Shown: in pieces, positions 27,245 to 35,497 of the stretch
Layout of the letters: each line of letters starts with the position of its first letter
Position numbering within the stretch: the stretch's first letter is position 1
Source of the DNA: Marinobacter koreensis
Lineage (GTDB): Bacteria; Pseudomonadota; Gammaproteobacteria; Pseudomonadales; Oleiphilaceae
Direction of reading: 5' to 3'
NCBI RefSeq assembly: GCF_023156285.1
Contig: NZ_JAKZAJ010000003.1
Span: 372,001-436,000, forward strand
DNA length: 64,000 nucleotides
Program-made: the position numbers and the translations under genes
Notes under the pieces: generated by a model
Databases searched by the model: none
What the model saw: only the letters and a program-made list of their open reading frames with translations
What the model was told of the DNA's origin: nothing

Positions 27245-27499
27245 ATGAACCGAAAAACAGTCAGCCTGGGATCGTTAACCGCTTTTCTGGTGCTGTTGGG
27301 GTATGGGAGTGGCGTTTGCGCCCAGCAATATATCGCCGAACAGATCCTGGAAGAGAGTTTGAAGCGGCAGCAAGAGGAAAAGGCTAAAAAGCCTCAACCG
27401 GTCAAAGAGATACCGGCCAAAGGCGAGAAAGATTCGATGATGCTCGATCCACGTGTTACGCCGGAATACTGGGGTATCAAAGCAGCGACCATTATCTGA
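27245..27499 (+). CDS. Small secreted protein of unknown function
   Basis: An 84-residue protein with a clean signal peptide (residues 1-26, cleavage after GVCA) and a short, hydrophilic mature part of about 58 residues rich in Lys/Glu and Gln (LEESLKRQQEEKAKK). No cysteine remains after cleavage. AAAGGGGGA precedes ATG 27245; an upstream in-frame extension would cross the divergent promoter region. It is divergent from the VasX-like effector gene (257 bases between starts) and followed by a strong terminator, so it is its own transcript. Family not recognised. Confidence 0.7.
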   Translation: MNRKTVSLGSLTAFLVLLGYGSGVCAQQYIAEQILEESLKRQQEEKAKKPQPVKEIPAKGEKDSMMLDPRVTPEYWGIKAATII

Positions 27500-27504
27500 A
27501 TGAA

Positions 27505-27526
27505 GCCGGGCAACGCCCGGCTTTTT
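27505..27526 (+). terminator. Intrinsic terminator after small secreted protein gene
   Basis: GCCGGGC and GCCCGGC form a 7-bp perfect stem with a 3-base loop (27505-27521), followed by TTTTT. It lies 6 bases after the stop codon. Confidence 0.9.
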
Positions 27527-27631
27527 CTTGCTCCTCATCTTCGGTCTCCTTGACGAAGACCAACCTTATTCGTTGCAAAGTCATTGATCTTTTACTAATT
27601 TTGGTTCCAAACCTGCCCCTGTGAGATACGC

Positions 27632-28024
27632 ATGCTTTTATCCATTCTGGCCGTTTCGGGTGGTGCTGCCTTTGGCGCATTGCTCAGGTGGTTTCTCGGG
27701 ATCCAGCTGAACGCGTTGTTCCCGAATATTCCACCGGGCACCCTGGTTGCCAATCTGGTTGGTGGCTACCTGATCGGGCTGTCGATCATGATCTTTTCCC
27801 ATTTCACCAACCTGGCACCGGAATGGCGCCTGTTCGTGATCACCGGATTCATGGGCGCGTTGACGACTTTCTCCACATTCTCGGCGGAAATCGTCAGTCT
27901 GCTGCAATCCGGACGCTTCTGGTGGGCGCTTGGTGGCATCGCGGTTCATGTCGGTGGCTCGCTGGTCATGACACTGGCGGGGATGGGTACGTTCGTTTTT
28001 GTTCGTTGGCTACAGGCGGGGTAA
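27632..28024 (+). CDS. crcB: Fluoride ion channel CrcB/Fluc
   Basis: The 130-residue protein has four membrane helices and the Fluc hallmarks: [14 protein letters not shown] with the conserved Asn, and TTFSTFSAE containing the phenylalanine-box and pore-lining residues. Fluc channels act as dual-topology dimers that export fluoride. I looked for a fluoride riboswitch in the 100-base leader and did not find its conserved pattern. The stop abuts the ATG of the DUF190 gene, a common pairing. Confidence 0.92.
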   Translation: MLLSILAVSGGAAFGALLRWFLGIQLNALFPNIPPGTLVANLVGGYLIGLSIMIFSHFTNLAPEWRLFVITGFMGALTTFSTFSAEIVSLLQSGRFWWALGGIAVHVGGSLVMTLAGMGTFVFVRWLQAG

Positions 28025-28345
28025 ATGACCATGGAAAAAGGCTATGAGATTCTCTTCATCACACCCCAGAATCGTCGACACGAGGGCAAACTGGTCAGCA
28101 AACTGATCATCGATATGGCAAAGGACCACGGCGTCCAGCGTGTGACCACGCGGATAGACAGCGAGGGCCAGGGCCTGTCCGGTCATCTGCACTCCGCCCA
28201 TTTCTTTGAACTGGCTGACCAGCCAATGGAAATCATGTTTGTGGTTGAAGAGGAAACCGGAGACAAACTTATTAAAGCAATTCGCTCGGCCGGCATTCAT
28301 ATTTTTTGTGTTTGCAAAAAGGTAACGTTCGGCAACCTTCCTTAA
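28025..28345 (+). CDS. DUF190 family protein
   Basis: The 106-residue soluble protein has the DUF190 pattern: early GKLVSKLIIDMAKDHGVQRV, then a central GLSGHLHSAHFFELADQPM and a C-terminal strand IFCVCKK. It is a PII-like ferredoxin-fold protein that may be a small trimeric sensor. It begins directly at the crcB stop codon, so the two are co-transcribed; crcB-DUF190 is a recurrent pair, suggesting a role in fluoride resistance, but the biochemical role is unknown. A second ATG two codons in is possible. Confidence 0.85.
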   Translation: MTMEKGYEILFITPQNRRHEGKLVSKLIIDMAKDHGVQRVTTRIDSEGQGLSGHLHSAHFFELADQPMEIMFVVEEETGDKLIKAIRSAGIHIFCVCKKVTFGNLP

Positions 28346-28406
28346 ACACAAAAAAAATATGTTGGAATAGTGCTAGTAAAGGAACCCATTAGTTGAGGAG
28401 TATTCG

Positions 28407-29999
28407 GTGTCGAGCAAGCGAATGCCACTTTATACAATCGCAATCTTATTAATTACGGGTCTGGCCAGTCTTGCTTTGCGTTCGCCTTTTCCTGTTGATG
28501 AAACCCGTTACCTTTCCGTAGCTTGGGAAATGTGGCTCAAAGGTGACTTAATATTGCCAATACTCAATGGAGAGCCATACTCCCATAAACCCCCACTTCT
28601 GTTCTGGCTAATGCACGCCGGTTGGGTGGTTTTCGGCGTGAATGACTATACCCCAAGGCTGATTTCACTGGCGGCAGGGTTGGCCTCCATCCCGCTCGTG
28701 TCCTTCATCGCGGGCTTTTTCTGGCCGGATCGCCCCAGGGTCCGCTCAGTCGCCCCGTTGATACTTGTTAGCTTCCTCTCCTGGTTGCTGTATTCCACCA
28801 CCATTATGTTCGACATCGTGCTGGGTTTCTTTGCACTGGCAGCGATTGTATCTGCCCTGAAGGCCTATTCGCATGCCTCGCTCCTTTGGTTCGTTCTGTG
28901 TGGTGTGATGCTCGGTGGTGGTATGTTGACCAAAGGGCCGGTGATTCTCCTCGATGTACTGCCGGTACTTGTTCTGATGCCATGGTGGCGGCCGGATGTC
29001 GAAGGTCCCGGACCTGGCCGCTGGTATGCCGGAATTCTGCTCGCAGTCATTATCAGTGCGCTGATCATGCTGGCGTGGGTATATCCCGCCGTTCAAAGGG
29101 GCGGCCCCGATTTCGAAAACGCATTGATCTGGAAGCAGACCACCGGCCGGATGGTGGAGTCATTCGCCCACGCCCGTCCGTGGTATTGGTACCTGATGCT
29201 GCTCCCTGTCCTGTTGCTACCCTGGGGCATTCTGTTCTGGGAAAAGGCGTGGCGGGGTCGGCTCTGGCGAGACGCTGGAGAGCGGTTCTGCGTGGTGTGG
29301 TTCGGCGTTACCTTGCTGGCCTTTTCGCTGATCAGCGGCAAGCAGATTCATTACCTCATTCCAGTCATGCCAGCTGTTGCGCTCTGGCTGGCCAGGCGGA
29401 TTCAGGAACGCCCGATACGGCGCGTCAGTCTCATTGTGTTGGGGAGTCTGTCTTTGTTGATCGGGATCGGACTGTTGCTGGCACCGGAGTGGTGTGAGTT
29501 GAGTGGATCCTATCCGGCCTGTGAAGACACACCTCGCGTCGGTGGCCTGTTGCCCTTGGCACTGGGGATGGTATGTCTGTTGCGTTCCGATTCGAGCGAC
29601 GTATTCCGCTTGCGGTTGATCGCATTATTCCCCATGGCTATCTTTATGGGTGTCCTCGGTAATTTTATCGGACTTGCCCAACGGCAGGATGTAGGACCAA
29701 TTGCAGGAGAAATTCAGGAGCTTCAAGATCAGGGAAAAACTGTAGCTAACGTTAGCAAATATCACGGTCAGTATCAGTTCGTAGGCAGACTGAAACAGCC
29801 ACTGAAAGTCCTGAGTGCAAATGAGCTCACGGATTGGGCAGCAAAAAATTCCGGTGACTATCTTGTAGTATACGTTCGACGGCCAGAAACGAGCCTATTA
29901 GAGTCAGCGAAAGCAGTTTTTCCGTATAGGGGAAAACAAGCTGTGATCATTTCGGCTCGAGATTGGCTGCGATACAAGCGTTCAAACGCCGGGCAGTGA
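28407..29999 (+). CDS. ArnT/PMT-family membrane glycosyltransferase (GT39/GT83-like)
   Basis: The 530-residue integral membrane protein starts with GTG 28407, preceded by GAGGAG. The first periplasmic loop has the catalytic-type motif FPVDETRYLSVAWEM (Asp-Glu), followed by the SHKPPLLFWLMHAGW segment characteristic of dolichyl-phosphate-mannose/ArnT-like glycosyltransferases, and about ten to twelve hydrophobic helices. These enzymes move sugars from lipid carriers (undecaprenyl or dolichyl phosphate) to lipid A or proteins in the periplasm. Acceptor and sugar are not predictable. The last 18 bases overlap the convergent histidine-kinase gene. No other lipid A modification gene is adjacent, although a two-component system follows. 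Confidence 0.85.
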   Translation: MSSKRMPLYTIAILLITGLASLALRSPFPVDETRYLSVAWEMWLKGDLILPILNGEPYSHKPPLLFWLMHAGWVVFGVNDYTPRLISLAAGLASIPLVSFIAGFFWPDRPRVRSVAPLILVSFLSWLLYSTTIMFDIVLGFFALAAIVSALKAYSHASLLWFVLCGVMLGGGMLTKGPVILLDVLPVLVLMPWWRPDVEGPGPGRWYAGILLAVIISALIMLAWVYPAVQRGGPDFENALIWKQTTGRMVESFAHARPWYWYLMLLPVLLLPWGILFWEKAWRGRLWRDAGERFCVVWFGVTLLAFSLISGKQIHYLIPVMPAVALWLARRIQERPIRRVSLIVLGSLSLLIGIGLLLAPEWCELSGSYPACEDTPRVGGLLPLALGMVCLLRSDSSDVFRLRLIALFPMAIFMGVLGNFIGLAQRQDVGPIAGEIQELQDQGKTVANVSKYHGQYQFVGRLKQPLKVLSANELTDWAAKNSGDYLVVYVRRPETSLLESAKAVFPYRGKQAVIISARDWLRYKRSNAGQ

Positions 30000-31334
30000 A
30001 AATGACACTTCGAACCCATCGGACCGCCCCGTTGCGGGAGACCGGATGTCCAGGCTCGTGTGCACACCCTGTGCGATCGCCCTGACAATCGCCAGTCCAA
30101 GTCCGGACCCGTTGGCCTTCGCCGTGCCCCGCACGAACCGGTCGCTCAACCCACGAAGCGTTTGTTCTTCCAACAGAGGCCCACCATTGATGACCCGGAA
30201 CACACCCGGACCTAGCTGAACCACGATCGATTCGTTCTCACTGCCGTATTTCAGCGCATTTTCAATGAGGTTGCGCGCCAGGATGGCAAAGACATCGGGA
30301 TCCAGTCTGGAAAACAGAGGACCGTCTTCGGGCACGTCGACAACGAGCCGATCGGAGGCCCCTCGAAAATCCTGAAGCACGTAATGCAGGACGGGTGTCA
30401 GGTCAGCCGGCTCCGGCAATAGCAGTCCGGCTCCCTCGGCCCTGGCCAGCTGCATAAGCTTTTCAGAGAGCCGGGAGAGCTTTCGGAGCGATGATTCAAT
30501 TCGCTTTATCCGTTCATCGGATGGTAGACCATCAGCAATCTCCCGCTTCAGCCGCTGGGTCTGGGCCAGTGCTTCTGCGATCGGTGTGCGCAGCTCATGG
30601 GCACTGTTGGACGTAAAGCTGCGTTCGGCCTCCAGGGCGCGCTCCAACCTTTCCATCAGACTGTTGACCGCCCGGGAAACCGGCTCCATTTCTGCGGGCA
30701 ACTGCCCCTGGCTATCGACCGGAGTCAGATCGCCCTCACCCCTGGCTTCGATCGCATCGCGGTAGGCAACCATGGGTCTGAGGCTTCGCCGTACGTAATA
30801 CCAGACACCAAGGAAACTCAGGGGAACGGCCAGTGCCAGGGGGACCAGCAGAGCCAACACCGTTTCAAGGAGCGCCTTTCGACGGTGCTCAAGTGGCTCG
30901 GCCACTTCGATAAAAAGCGTATTGCTGATCGCAGACGTGCCGTAGAAACGATATTGCCCGGCGTTGTGGAATCCGGTGACCGGGTTGGCCGGAAAGATAT
31001 CGCCTTTCGCTTCGTGGGACTGCAGAAGAACGTGACCACTGGCGTCGCGAACCGTGTAGGTCAGGTATTCCTTCGCCTCCTCCAGTGGTGCAATGTTCTG
31101 GGGATTAATCGAACCGTTTGAGGTGTCCTGGTTGAGGATTTCCATCACGGCCAGAGGCATCAGGCGCTCGGCGGTTTCCTGCAGGGCGCTGTCGAAGACC
31201 TCATACATTTCCGAGCGAACGACAAAGCCGGCAATGCCGGTAGCGGCAAGCCACAGACTGGCAAGCAGGATGGTGAGGCCAACGCCCAGCCGTCGCTGAA
31301 GGCTGACCGGTCGTTGAGTGGATTCCGGCATCAT
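29982..31334 (-). CDS. Sensor histidine kinase
   Basis: The 450-residue membrane sensor has helices at about residues 17-40 and 158-180, bracketing a periplasmic domain of ~115 residues, then a HAMP linker (VRRSLRPMVAYRDAIEARGE), a dimerisation/phosphoacceptor helix with His246 in NSAHELRTP, and an ATPase domain (NLIENALKYG, GSGLGLAIVRAI). It is of the QseC/PmrB/TctE type. Its ATG overlaps the response-regulator stop (ATGA). Its signal is unknown; the divergent PepSY/DUF2271/flavoreductase genes are the obvious targets of the pair. It overlaps the convergent glycosyltransferase end by 18 bases. Confidence 0.9.
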   Translation of the reverse strand: MMPESTQRPVSLQRRLGVGLTILLASLWLAATGIAGFVVRSEMYEVFDSALQETAERLMPLAVMEILNQDTSNGSINPQNIAPLEEAKEYLTYTVRDASGHVLLQSHEAKGDIFPANPVTGFHNAGQYRFYGTSAISNTLFIEVAEPLEHRRKALLETVLALLVPLALAVPLSFLGVWYYVRRSLRPMVAYRDAIEARGEGDLTPVDSQGQLPAEMEPVSRAVNSLMERLERALEAERSFTSNSAHELRTPIAEALAQTQRLKREIADGLPSDERIKRIESSLRKLSRLSEKLMQLARAEGAGLLLPEPADLTPVLHYVLQDFRGASDRLVVDVPEDGPLFSRLDPDVFAILARNLIENALKYGSENESIVVQLGPGVFRVINGGPLLEEQTLRGLSDRFVRGTAKANGSGLGLAIVRAIAQGVHTSLDIRSPATGRSDGFEVSFSLPGV

Positions 31335-31990
31335 GAATAACCCAGACGGTAGCCCATGCCCCGAACGGTTTCGATCGCGTCGCGTCCGAGTTTCTTCCGG
31401 ATCCGGCTGATGTACACCTCGATGGTGTTGCTTTCGATTTCCGTCCCGTACGCATACAGGCGGTCCTCAAGCTGGCTCTTCGTCAGCAGGTGCCCCGGCC
31501 GCTGAATAAGCCCCTCGAACAGAGCCCATTCACGTGCCGTCAGTTCGACGCTTTTTCCCTCGCGAAAAAGACTGTGAGCCGAAAGATCGACCTGGAGAGG
31601 CCCCAGCTCCAGAAGCGGATTGGGGTTTCCATGATATCGACGTGCCACCGCGGAGACCCGCGCAGAGAGTTCGTCCAGATCAAATGGCTTGACCAGATAA
31701 TCGTCAGCGCCCGCATTCAGTCCGGCAATCCGGTCGGAGACCTGGTCTTTCGCGGTAAGAATAATGACCGGTGAAAGATCACCCCGCCGTCGAAAATCCT
31801 TGAGCAGATCAAGGCCCTGCCCGTCCGGCAACATCAGGTCCAGCAACACCAGGTTGTAATCGGTCACTCGAGCGATGGCTTCGGCTTCAGCCAGGGTCTT
31901 TGCCCAGTCCATGGCATGGCCATCGTCCGTCAACTGGTCCACGACTGCCTCGCCGAGTACGGGGTTATCCTCCACCAAAAGGATTCGCAC
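31331..31990 (-). CDS. OmpR/PhoB-family response regulator
   Basis: The 219-residue regulator has a receiver domain with phosphoacceptor Asp51 (LVLLDLMLPDGQGL), acidic residues in LLVEDN, Lys in LTAKDQVSD, and a C-terminal winged-helix DNA-binding domain (ELTAREWALFEGLIQ, VYISRIRKKLG). GTG 31990 matches the family N-terminus; upstream codons run into a leader. The kinase gene overlaps its stop, so the pair is coupled. It probably acts on the intergenic region ahead of the divergent PepSY gene, where an inverted repeat is present. Confidence 0.92.
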   Translation of the reverse strand: MRILLVEDNPVLGEAVVDQLTDDGHAMDWAKTLAEAEAIARVTDYNLVLLDLMLPDGQGLDLLKDFRRRGDLSPVIILTAKDQVSDRIAGLNAGADDYLVKPFDLDELSARVSAVARRYHGNPNPLLELGPLQVDLSAHSLFREGKSVELTAREWALFEGLIQRPGHLLTKSQLEDRLYAYGTEIESNTIEVYISRIRKKLGRDAIETVRGMGYRLGYS

Positions 31991-32065
31991 GCTTTGCCAA
32001 CTCCCACAAATTACCCAAATGCCGTCTTTGATCAGCGAGGCATGGTTACACACAAACCTTACCGG

Positions 32066-32089
32066 AACCTGAACAGGCTCATTCAGGTT
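32066..32089. promoter_or_regulatory. Inverted repeat between response regulator and PepSY gene
   Basis: AACCTGA (32066-32072) and TCAGGTT (32083-32089) are perfect complements, 10 bases apart, in the 179-base divergent region. Its location about 80 bases from either start suits a response-regulator operator controlling both units. Confidence 0.45.
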
Positions 32090-32169
32090 GATGTCAGGAA
32101 CGCTCTCTACACTGCGCCATTATAGCTACCGGATAACCGGTGTTCTTGCTCAAGGTCAGGAGACATCGC

Positions 32170-32562
32170 ATGAAAGCATTACTGATAGCCGGCGCCGTAT
32201 TCGCCGCCACTGTTGTGAGTACGGGCGCGCAGGCTGACGAAGACTGTTACGAGCCCGTCGCGAACTGGCGCCCGAAGTCCCAGCTCCTCCAATACCTGCA
32301 GAGTTCGGGATGGCAGGTTATGCGAATCAAGGTCGATGACGGCTGCTATGAAGTGGAAGGGGTCAATCCAGAGGGCCAGCGTGTCGAAGCAACGTTCTCT
32401 CCGTCGACGTTCGAAAGTATGGGCCAGGAATACGAAGGCGATGAAGACGAGGAGAACGAACATGAAAGGCTGGCTCCGTCCGTCGATTCTCAGACATCCA
32501 CCCCGGCCCAGCCTCCAGCGAACAGCCTGATTAATGCTCGCCCGAAGGTATCGGTGCAGTGA
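32170..32562 (+). CDS. Small periplasmic PepSY-domain protein
   Basis: The 130-residue protein has a signal peptide (cleavage after about residue 22, GAQA) and a single PepSY_2-type domain: LLQYLQSSGWQVMRIKVDDG followed by CYEVEGVNPEGQRVEA. A very acidic tail (YEGDEDEENEHE) and a proline/threonine-rich end follow. CAGGAG precedes ATG 32170. It is the first of three genes in an operon with DUF2271 and a PepSY-flavodoxin reductase, and is divergent from a two-component system. PepSY proteins in such clusters are thought to take part in periplasmic redox or metal handling. Confidence 0.82.
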   Translation: MKALLIAGAVFAATVVSTGAQADEDCYEPVANWRPKSQLLQYLQSSGWQVMRIKVDDGCYEVEGVNPEGQRVEATFSPSTFESMGQEYEGDEDEENEHERLAPSVDSQTSTPAQPPANSLINARPKVSVQ

Positions 32563-32597
32563 AGTCTCGATCGTTTCAAATCCAGAGGGTAGAACGA

Positions 32598-33125
32598 ATG
32601 AATCAACTGAAGACGAATGACAATTCACAACCGCGACATGGAACGGCCATTCGGCGCCTGGTGCTCATGGCATTGCTGCTGATCCCTGCCCTGGCGGCCA
32701 GCATGCCGGCTTCAGCCAGGGAAGTGACCTTTTCCGCGGAGCTGAAACCCTACTATGGCGACGGCGCCTACCTTGCGCTTTACGTCACTGACGACAAGGG
32801 GCAGTACCAGGGCACCTTGTGGGTGGCTGGTGGAAAGTCCAAATACTACCGCCACCTCCGGCACTGGGCCCGGGGCAGCAATCTTTCGCGAAGCGAATAC
32901 GATGGCCTGACCGGGGCTTCGGTCCAGAGCGGAAGAACCCTGAACGTGACCGTTGATCTGGCGGACAAACTGTTCGATGGCGGATATCAGGTTCGAATCG
33001 ACAGCGCCGTTGAAGACCTGCGGGATGCTCCCTCCGACGTCGTTGTTCCGTTAACCCGCGATGGGGCCGGCACGCCGGTATCAGGGCGCGGCTACGTCAA
33101 ATCCCTTCGCTACGATTTCAAATAA
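32598..33125 (+). CDS. DUF2271 periplasmic protein with flavinylation motif
   Basis: The 175-residue protein has an extended n-region, a signal peptide ending at about residue 40 (PASA), and the DUF2271 domain (VTFSAELKPYYGDGAYLALY; GTLWVAGGKSKYYRHLRHW). It contains DGLTGAS at residues 102-108, matching the D-x-x-S/T-G-A-S/T pattern on which ApbE attaches FMN, with Thr105 as the acceptor. This predicts a covalently flavinylated electron carrier in the periplasm. I chose ATG 32598 (GAGGGT upstream); a GTG at 32559 overlaps the previous stop and would add 13 residues. Position between PepSY and the reductase supports an electron-transfer role. No apbE gene is in the window. Confidence 0.8.
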   Translation: MNQLKTNDNSQPRHGTAIRRLVLMALLLIPALAASMPASAREVTFSAELKPYYGDGAYLALYVTDDKGQYQGTLWVAGGKSKYYRHLRHWARGSNLSRSEYDGLTGASVQSGRTLNVTVDLADKLFDGGYQVRIDSAVEDLRDAPSDVVVPLTRDGAGTPVSGRGYVKSLRYDFK

Positions 33126-33146
33126 TCCTCGTTGCCGGAGCTGAGC

Positions 33147-35348
33147 ATGTTGCGCAAACTGCATTCCATACCCGGACTTATCGTCGGGATCTTTGCCATC
33201 GTCCTCGCGATCAGCGGGGCGATCATGGCAATCCATCCTGTGCTGGAGCGCAGCCAGGCGGTTGTGCCCGCCGCAAGCGAACTGTCTGTCGCCCAGCTTG
33301 CAGACCGTATTGTGAGCCACTATCCCGGCACCGAACAGATCAAGCGCACCCCCTCAGGGTCCGTCATCGCCTACTACAGCAATGACGGATCGGCCGGGGC
33401 CGTCCTCATCAACCCGAATACCGGCAAAGCCATCGCGCCCTACGAGCCCTCCCGGTTCTTCCGGTGGGTAAAGGACCTGCATCGTTCACTGATGCTTGGT
33501 GACGCAGGACGAGGTGCCGTCGGCATTGCCGCCGCCTTGATGACGGTCGTGTGCCTGGCCGGCCTACTGTTCCTGGTCAGACGCCAGGGCGGCTGGCGAA
33601 ATCTGGCGAAGCCACTCAAAGGCACACTGGCACAGCGGCTGCACACCCAGATCGGACGAGTCACCGTCGTGATACTGCTGCTTTCTGCCCTTTCAGGGAC
33701 CTACATGTCCGCAACCCGGTTCGGGCTGCTCCCTGATGCCTCACTGAAAGAGCCACCGTTCCCGACCGTTAACCACGATGCGCCAAGGGCGCCGGTTGGT
33801 GACCTCAAGGCCCTCAGGAGTGTCGACCTTGCCCAGCTTGAGGAGCTGGTCTTCCCCTTCCCTGATGATCCTCAAGATGTCTATTCGCTGAGAACCAGCC
33901 GGGGTGCCGGTTTCGTTGATCCGGTCACCGGGGCCCTGCTTTCGTTCACACCGCGCCCAGTACCGTCGGGCATTTACGGGCTGATCTATCAGCTGCATAC
34001 CGGTGAAGGCCTGTGGTGGCTGGCCGTTATCCTCGGCATAGGGGCTCTGGGCATTCCGGCCCTCTCCATGACCGGCACTGCTATCTGGTGGCGTCGCAGG
34101 CGATCCGCACCCAAGTCCGTCGGCCATTCCCGCGACGATGCAGACACCGTGATCCTGGTCGGGAGCGAAGGCAACACGACCTGGGGGTTTGCCGAAGCCC
34201 TTGCCACGGCACTCATCGATGGCGGATTGCGTGTGCATCTGGCGGCCATGAACAGCCTGGCGGGGTCCTATCCCAAGGCCCGACGAATGATCCTGATGAC
34301 AGCCACCTACGGAGAAGGCGATGCACCCGCTTCGGCCTCCGGATTTCTGGATCGGCTGGAGCGGATGCCGGATGACCTGAAACTTCCCTACACCGTGCTC
34401 GGCTTCGGCGACAGACAATTCCCGGCATTCTGTGGTTTTGCCAAGGACGTCGACCATGCCCTGGCGCGCAAGGGGTGGCCGCGATTGATTGCGGCCGAGT
34501 GGATCGACCGGAAGAACAGTCAGGTATTCAATCGGTGGAGCCGCCGACTGGGCGAGTCCACGGGCCTCAAACTGTCTGTGAATCACACGCCGGAGAGGCC
34601 GGCTACCCAACCGATGACGCTGCTGGACCGTGAGAGTTATGGAGAACCGGACTCGCCTATTTTCGTCCTGCGTTTTCGTCCATCCGCGTCCGGTATCAAA
34701 AACACTCGGGGTGCGGAAACCCGGCCTTTCGAAGCGGGTGATCTGATCGGCATCCTCCCACCCGGCAGCGAGACGCCGCGATTCTATTCTCTGGCGTCGT
34801 CCAGCGAAGACGGCGTTGCGGAAATCTGTGTCCGCAAGCACCAGGGCGGTCTCTGCTCGACACATCTCCAGCAGCTGCAACCGGGCGAGGAAATCGATGC
34901 GTTCATCCAGCCCAACCCGGATTTCCGGCCAACCACCGGCGGCTCTCCGGTCGTTCTGATCGGCGCAGGAACGGGAATTGGTCCGTTGGCCGGCTTTATC
35001 CGGAAAAACGGAGCACGAAAGCCGATGTACCTGTACTGGGGTGGCCGTAACCCCAACTCCGATTTTCTGTATCGGGATGTCCTGACACGATGCCTTGAGG
35101 ATAAGCGGCTGAGCGAGCTGAATACCGCGTTCTCCCGGGTTGAACAGGGGCATTACGTGCAAGACCGTCTCCTGGCCGATGCATCCAGGCTCCGGCAAGT
35201 GATCAACAATGGCGGCCAGGTGCTCGTGTGTGGAGGCCGGGAAATGGCGCAGGGCGTTATGACGGCCCTCGACGAAATCCTCGCGCCCTTGAAACTGGAT
35301 GTAAGCGCCCTCAGAGCCGAAGGGCGGTACCTCGAAGACGTTTACTGA
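33147..35348 (+). CDS. PepSY-membrane/flavodoxin/FAD-NADPH reductase fusion
   Basis: The 733-residue protein combines a PepSY-type transmembrane module (four helices, about residues 1-320; LHSIPGLIVGIFAIVLAISG), a flavodoxin-like FMN domain starting near residue 335 (VGSEGNTTWGFAEAL), and a ferredoxin-NADP-reductase-like FAD/NADPH domain (RFYS at 545-548; VLIGAGTGIGPLAGF; YWGGRNPNSDFLYRD), ending in an aromatic residue. It resembles sulfite-reductase/cytochrome-P450-reductase flavoproteins with a membrane anchor, able to move electrons from cytoplasmic NADPH across the membrane. ATG 33147 has GGAG upstream; a TTG at 33132 is the alternative. Its electrons likely go to the upstream DUF2271 and PepSY proteins. 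Confidence 0.88.
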   Translation: MLRKLHSIPGLIVGIFAIVLAISGAIMAIHPVLERSQAVVPAASELSVAQLADRIVSHYPGTEQIKRTPSGSVIAYYSNDGSAGAVLINPNTGKAIAPYEPSRFFRWVKDLHRSLMLGDAGRGAVGIAAALMTVVCLAGLLFLVRRQGGWRNLAKPLKGTLAQRLHTQIGRVTVVILLLSALSGTYMSATRFGLLPDASLKEPPFPTVNHDAPRAPVGDLKALRSVDLAQLEELVFPFPDDPQDVYSLRTSRGAGFVDPVTGALLSFTPRPVPSGIYGLIYQLHTGEGLWWLAVILGIGALGIPALSMTGTAIWWRRRRSAPKSVGHSRDDADTVILVGSEGNTTWGFAEALATALIDGGLRVHLAAMNSLAGSYPKARRMILMTATYGEGDAPASASGFLDRLERMPDDLKLPYTVLGFGDRQFPAFCGFAKDVDHALARKGWPRLIAAEWIDRKNSQVFNRWSRRLGESTGLKLSVNHTPERPATQPMTLLDRESYGEPDSPIFVLRFRPSASGIKNTRGAETRPFEAGDLIGILPPGSETPRFYSLASSSEDGVAEICVRKHQGGLCSTHLQQLQPGEEIDAFIQPNPDFRPTTGGSPVVLIGAGTGIGPLAGFIRKNGARKPMYLYWGGRNPNSDFLYRDVLTRCLEDKRLSELNTAFSRVEQGHYVQDRLLADASRLRQVINNGGQVLVCGGREMAQGVMTALDEILAPLKLDVSALRAEGRYLEDVY

Positions 35349-35497
35349 TTTTTGTGGAGATCAAGGCGACTGAAACTTTGGTCGAAGTCGCTAAGCCACA
35401 TCAACCTCGTCAACGTAGATAGCAGGGTAACGACTTGCAGGCTAAGCTTGCGCGCTATCAGAACGACATTCACGTCACAAACATCAGGGAGCATGCT

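Noticed and set aside
27530-27631. Fluoride riboswitch upstream of crcB
   Set aside because: The conserved pseudoknot pattern of the class was not found in the leader.
33741-35198. Long minus-strand frame opposite the flavoreductase
   Set aside because: Shadow in a GC-rich gene; low-complexity translation and the sense protein has intact cofactor motifs.
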